DNA of 64,000 nucleotides. It comes from Oxytricha trifallax. Its lineage: Eukaryota; Ciliophora; Spirotrichea; Sporadotrichida; Oxytrichidae. The stretch is taken from NCBI GenBank assembly GCA_000711775.1, contig ARYC01000057.1:124001-188000 (forward strand). The letters are read 5' to 3'. A model generated the notes under the pieces. That model was not told where the DNA came from and made no database searches. It saw only the letters and a list, made by a program, of their open reading frames with translations. Both the position numbers and the translations under genes were made by a program. Below, in pieces: positions 57,615 through 64,000 of this stretch; the first letter of the stretch is position 1, and the number at the start of each line of letters is the position of its first letter.

Positions 57615-60033
57615 ATGTCAAGGTTCCATTCAGTACTCTATTCTTAACGAAGTTTTACAGGAGGAGTTCACGTAAGAAAATCTTCTTAAATACTAGGAGG
57701 GTCAAGGTCAGTCTCGTTCATATCTGCTTCAGCAAATAATATCTAGCCAGACATTTCAGCAGATTCTGAATTCTTCAGATTTACTCCATAAAACATGCTT
57801 GTATAAATCGACGACATCCTTAAGTCATTACCATTCGGGAAACTTCAAAAATTTGTGATATTCATGCACTTTCTAATGTTTTCAACTACGAGTTTCATTG
57901 TGTACAATTATTGCTTTTTGCTAATGATGCCAACTTACCTGTGTACATATTAAGATCCAATAAACCCAACGAAGACTTTTCAAGAAGTATGTTAAAGAGA
58001 ATAATTCTGCAGTGCTGATGTATTGCCTAGACCATTATCTTGGGAGGTAGATTAAACTTCAAGATTTAGCCTTAATAATTGGATCACTGTTTTAGACATG
58101 CATTGCTCATCAAGCTTTGAGATTGGGCTCTTTGGATCTCTGTATTTTGCAGGCTATTTATTTTCATGCGCAATATTCCCACCACTATCTGATAAATTTG
58201 GAAGGAAAATATTTACTATAGGAGTATGCTTTGTGTAGTTGATTGCGTTAGCTGCAATGTTATTCATTCCAAACATCATGGTCTATTATCTAGTAAATGC
58301 TATTATCGGAGCCAGTTAACCTTTAAAAGCAATGATTGCCTATACACACTTGATGGAATGGTCACATGGATATGAATCTATAACAAGTGGAATTCTATTT
58401 TGTTATGATGGAGCCTTATTCGTACTTTGCCCTTTAATGCTTCTCTTTATATCAAATAACACTTAGATGTTCGTGTGGATTGCATTAATTCTTAACTTAG
58501 TGGCTATAGTAATTTTCTTTTTGTTTTATTTCCCGGAATCACCTGTGTTTTTGCTTGACTAAGGGAGATACGAAGAGTTCAATTCAGTAATTTAGAAGCT
58601 TTATGATTCAAACAATCTGCATAAATTCATTTTCAAATTAAAGTTTTAATTTCAAATTTTTATTATTGAAAGTCAATGACGAGACATAAGTAAAACTAAA
58701 TAATTTAATCGCAAGATTTAAATCATAGAAAACAGAGCGTTTAGAAAGTAGAAAATAGTAAAATTAAGAATAATCTAAAGGCATTATGCAACTGATAAAG
58801 AGTGATCCTTCAATTCTTTATAACCTAATTTAGTGGGAATCTATGTAGATAAAATAATTTCGAAAAAATAAGCAAGTGCTATATTTTTACCAAATAAAAA
58901 CCTAAAAATCAAAAGTCGGAGCATATTTAATTTTTACCTCTTAAATTAATCTCCCATCCTCAAACCCCCATAAATATTATTATTTTATTGAATTTTTCTT
59001 TTCATCTTTTGAATAAAACTCATTTTTCCATCACGATCATACAACTCTTTTATACTTTTAATAAATATTTGAAATAATTATATAATATTTTTAAATATAA
59101 TAGTTTTATACTATCGAGATGCCATAAAAGAGTTTAATTCAAAAGATGAAAAAAAAAATTCAATTAAATAATAATATTTATGGGGGTTTGAGGATTGGAG
59201 ATGAATAAAGAAGAAGATATAAAATTTTGATAAATCACAAATTTTTAACTTTAATTTAAAGAGAATCTAGCAGATATTTAGCTTCGAAAAAATATTTTAC
59301 ACTTGACCTAGTCCCCTCCCTTAATTCTTATGATTATGAATTGGTGTGCAGCTTCTTTCACTTTTTATCTTTTGAGTTTCTTTATTAAGTACATGCCAGG
59401 TGATATATTTGTGAACTCAATTGTCTCAGGGCTTTGCTGTTTCTCGTTATTGATGGAAGGGCCAATATAGAAAAAATTATCCACTAAAGTAGGATAATCA
59501 ATTAGTTTTGCACTTGGGCTTATTGCAGCAGTTGGAATATGCTTCTTTGATAATAAGATATTTGTAAGACTTCAAATTCATACCAAAATTGATATTATAA
59601 TTTTTTATTTATTAGTTTTGATAAACACACTAATTAAGTTGTCTTGTATTCATTAGTACTACTCATTGCAAAATCAGGAGCTGAACTTGCTTTCGCTTTC
59701 GTTACTTTGATACATTTGGAATTGTTCCCCACAAGTTTCCTAGTCACTAGCTATGGTATTTGTAATATTTTCTGTAGGATGGTTACTATGTTTGCGCCTA
59801 TAGTCGCTGAGATTCCAAATCCAATGGTACCATTCAATTAAAAAATTGTTAACATAAAGTATTGGCTATATTAATTTCATCTTTTAGAATTGACTTTCTT
59901 AATAGGACTAAACTTAGTAGGGGTCGTAGGTTCAATTATATTAAAGACTCGTAAGCTTTAGCAATAAAATGAGCAGCAAAATACAGATGAATTGTTAAAT
60001 AAATAGCAAAATAAGAGTTAGTAACAAGAGTGA
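57615..60033 (+). CDS. MFS transporter (organic cation/sugar-like), copy 2
   Basis: ATG 57615 (MSRFHSVLYSQRSFTGGV) leads to TM1 (FLMFSTTSFIVYNYCFLLMM), RFSLNNWITVLDMHC, TM2 (FEIGLFGSLYFAGYLFSCAI), SDKFGRKIF, SQPLKAMIAYTHLMEW, FPESPVFLLDQGRYEEF, a central loop (NNLIARFKSQKTERLESRK), MIMNWCAASFTFYLLSFFI and HLELFPTSFLVTSYGICNIF, with a Gln-rich tail to TGA 60031-60033. Four IESs are clear: 19 bp (TTTCAAATT), 496 bp (TAATT, containing a foldback repeat), 71 bp (TTTGATAA) and 57 bp (ATT). Each join restores alignment with copies 1 and 3. Confidence 0.9.
58640..58658. other. 19-bp IES in MFS copy 2, pointer TTTCAAATT
   Basis: TTTCAAATT at 58631-58639 and 58650-58658. Excision gives KFIFKFLLLKVNDETQVK in frame. 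Confidence 0.78.
58831..59326. other. 496-bp IES in MFS copy 2 with internal foldback repeat, pointer TAATT
   Basis: TAATT at 58826-58830 and 59322-59326. Excision gives SILYNLILMIMNWCAAS. Inside, an inverted repeat of about 75 bp (about 58945-59030 versus 59125-59205, including CCTCAAACCCCCATAAATAT) forms a foldback. Confidence 0.83.
59554..59624. other. 71-bp IES in MFS copy 2, pointer TTTGATAA
   Basis: TTTGATAA at 59546-59553 and 59617-59624. Excision gives ICFFDKHTNQVVLYSLVLL, matching copy 1. Confidence 0.9.
59835..59891. other. 57-bp IES in MFS copy 2, pointer ATT
   Basis: ATT at 59832-59834 and 59889-59891. Excision gives NPMVPLTFLIGLNLVG, matching copy 1. Confidence 0.72.
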
Positions 60034-60219
60034 AAAAATTTAATTAGTAATACTGTATAATCACTTTAAATAAAATGAAGTTTGTTCTTTGTGCTATCGT
60101 TAGGGATAATTTAAGATATCGGAAATCTTTTAATAAATAATCCAGAGTAGCTTTATATCTTTAAATTAAGTAATAAAAATTACTAATCCATTAGCTGATT
60201 CTCAAATTATTCATTTCAC

Positions 60220-62291
60220 ATGAAGAATAAGCACTAAGGATACTAGCCTATCCTATAAAATACCCCTGACCGTGCATATTTAAGTTTATTTTGTTAATTC
60301 TCATTATTATTAATGGGGATTATTATACTTTTTTGCATATGAAGGTACACCTTAGCTTACAAGAATCCAAGAAATAGGTTAAATAAGTTTAAATAGAGAA
60401 GTAACTTTAGATGAAATACAAAAATCGATTCCATTTTGTAGATTCCACAAAGTGCTGATCTTTATTCACTTATTACTATATGTCTCCACCTCATTTATAG
60501 TTTACAATTTTGCCTACTTTCAAATGTCACCAAGGTATAATTGCACATACTATGATTCTATGAACCCTGAGCTTACAAGCATCATTGAGTGCTCAAAAGA
60601 GTAGATTTTAAGTATTAAATTAAATTAAATTAAATAGCATTTTCAATAGGTAGTTTAAATTGAACTAAATTATTAATAAAAAAAAGATTTGTAGCCCTTA
60701 AAACCAGTAAATTCTGCTATAAGACAATCATAAAAAGCAAGATTAATAAGTGAGTGAACATTTTTACATAAAACTCCAGTCATTACTTATCATAGAGGCG
60801 GCATGATAATTTAAGGAAGAACTATTAAATTTAATTTTCATTAATTACTGTCTAATGTTTATTCCTAAAATATTAGGACAGTAGTCAATATTAAACAAAG
60901 AATATACTTATTTAATTTTTAATGAAAATTGTATTTATATTAGAAAGCGGGTTTTACTAAAGAGCTGGTCCGTTAACTGGGATTCAAAACATTCACTAGA
61001 TAATTGGATCACTTGGCTTGACCTTCATTGCGAGGACAGTTATTCGATAGCTCTATTTGGCTCTCTCTATTTCGCAGGCTTTCTTATATCATGCTTAATC
61101 TTTCCACCTCTCTCAGATAAGTACGGCAGAAGAAATTTATTTATGCTTGGTGGATTATTCCAGTTAATAATCATTGCAACTATGCTCAATTGTAAAAGTT
61201 AATAAACCTAGTATTACATGATCTTTGCACTGGGTTTCGCGCAGCCAATAAAATCAATGATTGCCTACACTCACTTAATGGAGTTTGTACCAGGACTAGA
61301 ATGTAAAATTTCCGGAATTTTCATGTTTTTGGATGGGCTCGTTATCGTAATAACTCCTTTTTTGATTCATTTGATAAGCTAAGACCTGAATTTCTTGTTT
61401 ATTGCCGCCTTATCCTTAAATTCATTATCAATTTTCCTCTTTATAATAACTAGAATTCCAGAATCAACAAAGTTTCTGCTTTTAGTCCAAAATTATAAAG
61501 GATTTGATCACGCAATTCGAAGGATTTAAGTATTGGGTGGAATTTCAGAGAGTAAAATATATGAGACACTAGCGCTTGCTAAGGTTTATGAAATTTAATA
61601 AAGAAGTAAGCAAGTAATGAACGAACAGCTTGCAGAAACTAAATGGGACAGAAATACTATTGAGAGAATTAGAGGTTCAAAATCTATTACAATTAATCTA
61701 ATTTTAATGACATTTTCTTGGTGCTGTGTGAGCTTCAGCTACTTTATGATAAGCTTCTACATAAAATATCTACCTGGAGACATTTATCAGAACTAATCTG
61801 TATCAGGCTTATCAGCTTTTGCTTTCTTATTTGCAGGACCGATTTCAAGAAAACTAGATAACAAAATTACATTAACACTGTCTTTCTTCATTGCAGCTGT
61901 AGGATCAATTACTATGATTATTTTCTAATAAATGAACATAGCTCAAAATGAAAGTCTCTCAGTTTTTATCTTATTGATAAGAGCAGGTTTGAATCTAGCC
62001 TTCTGCCTGGTTTTCGTTATACACACTTAACTCTTTCCACCAAATTTTCTAGCAACAAGCTATGGAATTTGTAATTTTTTCTGCAGATCAGTGACTCTAC
62101 TTGCGCCTATGGTTGCTGAAGTTAAAAACAAAGACATTCCCATGTTTACTTTATTCGTGGCTTGTCTCATAGGGACTGTAAGCTCTATAAGTCTAAGATA
62201 GAGAAGAACTAAGTCAGATTGCCTGATTGAAGATGAAATGAATAATAACACTCATAGAGATAGGCTACTTAGTGCCTCTATAATTAAATGA
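60220..62291 (+). CDS. MFS transporter (organic cation/sugar-like), copy 3
   Basis: ATG 60220 (MKNKHQGYQPILQNTPDRAY) continues after a 61-bp IES (TGCATAT pointers) with EGTPQLTRIQEIGQISLNRE, then TM1 (VLIFIHLLLYVSTSFIVYNF). A 346-bp IES (TTTTA pointers) joins the loop to SLDNWITWLDLHC. The rest is uninterrupted: ALFGSLYFAGFLISCLIFPP, SDKYGRRNLF, FAQPIKSMIAYTHLMEFVPG, IPESTKFLLLVQNYKGF, SFSYFMISFYIKYLPGD, LFPPNFLATSYGICNFFCR, ending in an acidic tail at TGA 62289-62291. About 550 residues, typical for the SLC22-like MFS family. It is the third tandem paralogue. Confidence 0.92.
60280..60340. other. 61-bp IES in MFS copy 3, pointer TGCATAT
   Basis: TGCATAT at 60273-60279 and 60334-60340. Excision gives NTPDRAYEGTPQLTRIQ. 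Confidence 0.85.
60611..60956. other. 346-bp IES in MFS copy 3, pointer TTTTA
   Basis: TTTTA at 60606-60610 and 60952-60956. Excision gives ECSKEQILLKSWSVNWDSK in frame. Confidence 0.83.
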
Positions 62292-62299
62292 CAAATTAT

Positions 62300-62890
62300 T
62301 ATGCACAAAATTTAAAGTACTACTATTACTATTCTAAAATTATAAAGAAGTTAACATCGACTCTGGGCAGTTGAGCTCATTATTTATTATTTACATATTT
62401 CAAATATCAATGGAAAACACAAAATACTTTTGATTTCTCCAAAACTTTAACTCTATTAATTTTACTATGATAATAAATGAATCACTCATTCCATTCTATC
62501 ATAATAAATTATAGAGAATCAATGAAGCTGTTTATATATTTATAAATTAAAATTTCAAGTAAAATTACTTTCAGAAATCAAATTAAAATATGAGAAAGAG
62601 CTTTGCGGAAAAACCCTTAAATGCTGCAAGAAAAAATTAATGTCAACCTCACTTCTAGCATCTTAATTAAGTGAAAAGATCAAAATCAAGTGATGATTAT
62701 TAATCAAAATTTCATGCTCAACAAAAAGAACCAAGCCATAAAGAGAGAAACAATTCAACTCATCAGTATAAGAGAATTTAGCACAAAAAGAGCAGAGATC
62801 AAACTAAATCACATTTTAGAATATTTTTTTTTCAATTTTCTAAATATTTCAATCATAATATTTAAATTATAAACAATTTTAGTCTAAGTG
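62300..62890. other. AT-rich spacer
   Basis: Nothing convincing; a 60-codon frame at 62690 lacks coding character and is probably chance. Confidence 0.5.
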
Positions 62891-62892
62891 AG

Positions 62893-63765
62893 ATGATCAG
62901 TCAAAATGTCAATTCAATTTTTCCATACTCTAAAGATCTTTTGCTTTTTGTAATAACTAAGATGATAAAAGATAACGAGTTAGGATATTTATAATTTAAA
63001 AACATATATTTAAATATCATATATCCTTATATGAAAGTATTGATTTTATATATTCCAATAACCTTGCATTCTTCTTGACTGATTATAATCCATCCATAGA
63101 CTATTTAACATAAATCCTTCAGTTTAAGCAAAATGAAGTAAGAATTCTCACTGAGGAACTAACTATATTTACTAATATATATTTTTATTCTTCAAAAATA
63201 ATTTAATAAAAGGGAATTATTTAAAGGAAGTTTCAATATAAGTTTGTATATTTTTTTCTTTAATATTTATAAATATACAGATTTAGTCAGATTTTGAAAT
63301 GAATATAAAACCAAAGCTATCTTTTTCCATAAATCAATAAACTTTTGTTTATTTAAATATAAAATCATAATATAAACATTCAACTTACTCTTTAATTTAT
63401 TATTAGCTAACTATAAGTACTGAAAGACTAATTTAGTAATTGCAAATTTCGGTTCAAACAAGGAATTCACTTGTCCTTAAACTTCAAAGAAGGCAATCAG
63501 TTAATGAGACATATAAAAGATATTTAGGAGTGAGTTATAAGTGCTTAACTACAAAGAAAATGTTTTACTTGAGAGATTTATGTAAAAAGAAAGTTTTATA
63601 ATAGAAGTTTACATCTATTGCTTTGAATTAAAGTTCATTTATTAAATAGATTTTGATAATTCAAATATCATCATTAAGCAAACATTGTTTGATCTCATTT
63701 TAGGTCTTGAAAAGTAGAATGATACAACTTAGTTTTTACTATTTAATGTTCAATATATAAATTGA
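62893..63765 (+). CDS. Unrecognised gene at the right end, in pieces
   Basis: Coding-like plus-strand pieces: MISQNVNSIFPYSKDLLLFV from ATG 62893, YESIDFIYSNNLAFFLTDYN and ILQFKQNEVRILTEELTIF near 63030-63170, and ERLIQQLQISVQTRNSLVLK with RRQSVNETYKRYLGVSYKC near 63420-63560. AT-rich gaps are presumed IESs. No domain recognised. The boundaries and the link between pieces are guesses, and the gene may continue past the window. Confidence 0.4.
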
Positions 63766-64000
63766 ATAAAAATAATAAATATAAGAAATAAAATTAGTTA
63801 AAAGATTATACTCATTTACATCTTTGCAAGAAACTAATCAAAGATAAAATAGAATAAGTTGTTGATTAATAATATAAATAAATTTTTCTATGATGATAAA
63901 AATTAGTTCTTTTATATTGACCTTTACTTGGAGTAAAATCATCCTTTACTTACATTAATTTATTATAAATTGTAAATCTTGTATACTAATTTCATATATT

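Noticed and set aside
62690..62872. 60-codon plus-strand frame
   Set aside because: No coding character; next to AT-rich spacer.

Overview
The window looks like germline (micronuclear) DNA from a hypotrich ciliate close to Oxytricha/Sterkiella. Three things show this. (1) Open frames run through many TAA and TAG codons, read as glutamine, and end only at TGA (ciliate code 6). (2) The left edge carries a TBE-type transposon whose end is the hypotrich telomeric repeat (G4T4)2 followed by an ANT target site. (3) Most genes are cut by AT-rich inserts flanked by short direct repeats; removing the insert plus one repeat restores the reading frame. These are internal eliminated sequences (IESs) and pointers between macronuclear-destined segments (MDSs). 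I found the junctions by reading; no macronuclear sequence was available for comparison.

Layout. 1-3284: degenerate TBE element with its three usual genes. 5.1-9.1 kb: heavily fragmented PP2C phosphatase (-). 9.7-11.9 kb: IES-free EXO1 nuclease (-). 12.2-15.4 kb: PARN deadenylase (+) in scrambled order, with the N-terminal segments downstream of the C-terminal ones. 15.5-19.2 kb: two membrane RING-H2 genes (+). 19.6-24.5 kb: three minus-strand genes (low-complexity coiled-coil; secreted folate-receptor-like; coiled-coil). 24.8-25.24 kb: a GC-rich island, possibly a structured RNA. 25.3-29.2 kb: Gln/Asn-rich gene(s) (-). 29.5-33.4 kb: AT-rich desert. 33.5-36.2 kb: an unknown gene and an IES-free MATE exporter (-). 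37.2-47.1 kb: three tandem copies of an unrecognised gene family (B0, B1, B2) alternating with other unknown genes. 44.7 and 49.7 kb: two copies of a 420-bp foldback element. 48.2-55.1 kb: a scrambled aspartyl protease whose N-terminal block lies inverted about 5 kb away, with RPA1 and a small membrane-protein gene between the two blocks. 55.6-62.3 kb: three tandem MFS (organic-cation/sugar-type) transporters. 62.9-64 kb: a poorly supported unknown gene.

The strongest observations are two scrambled genes. PARN is joined by a 13-bp pointer (12163/15374). The aspartyl protease is joined by a 7-bp pointer in inverted orientation (48193 versus 54500), and this restores the active-site DTGSSWLW motif. 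Functionally the locus mixes DNA metabolism (EXO1, RPA1), RNA decay (PARN), signalling (PP2C), ubiquitin ligation (RING) and transport (MATE, MFS). Nothing suggests an operon-like relationship; each gene would become its own macronuclear chromosome.
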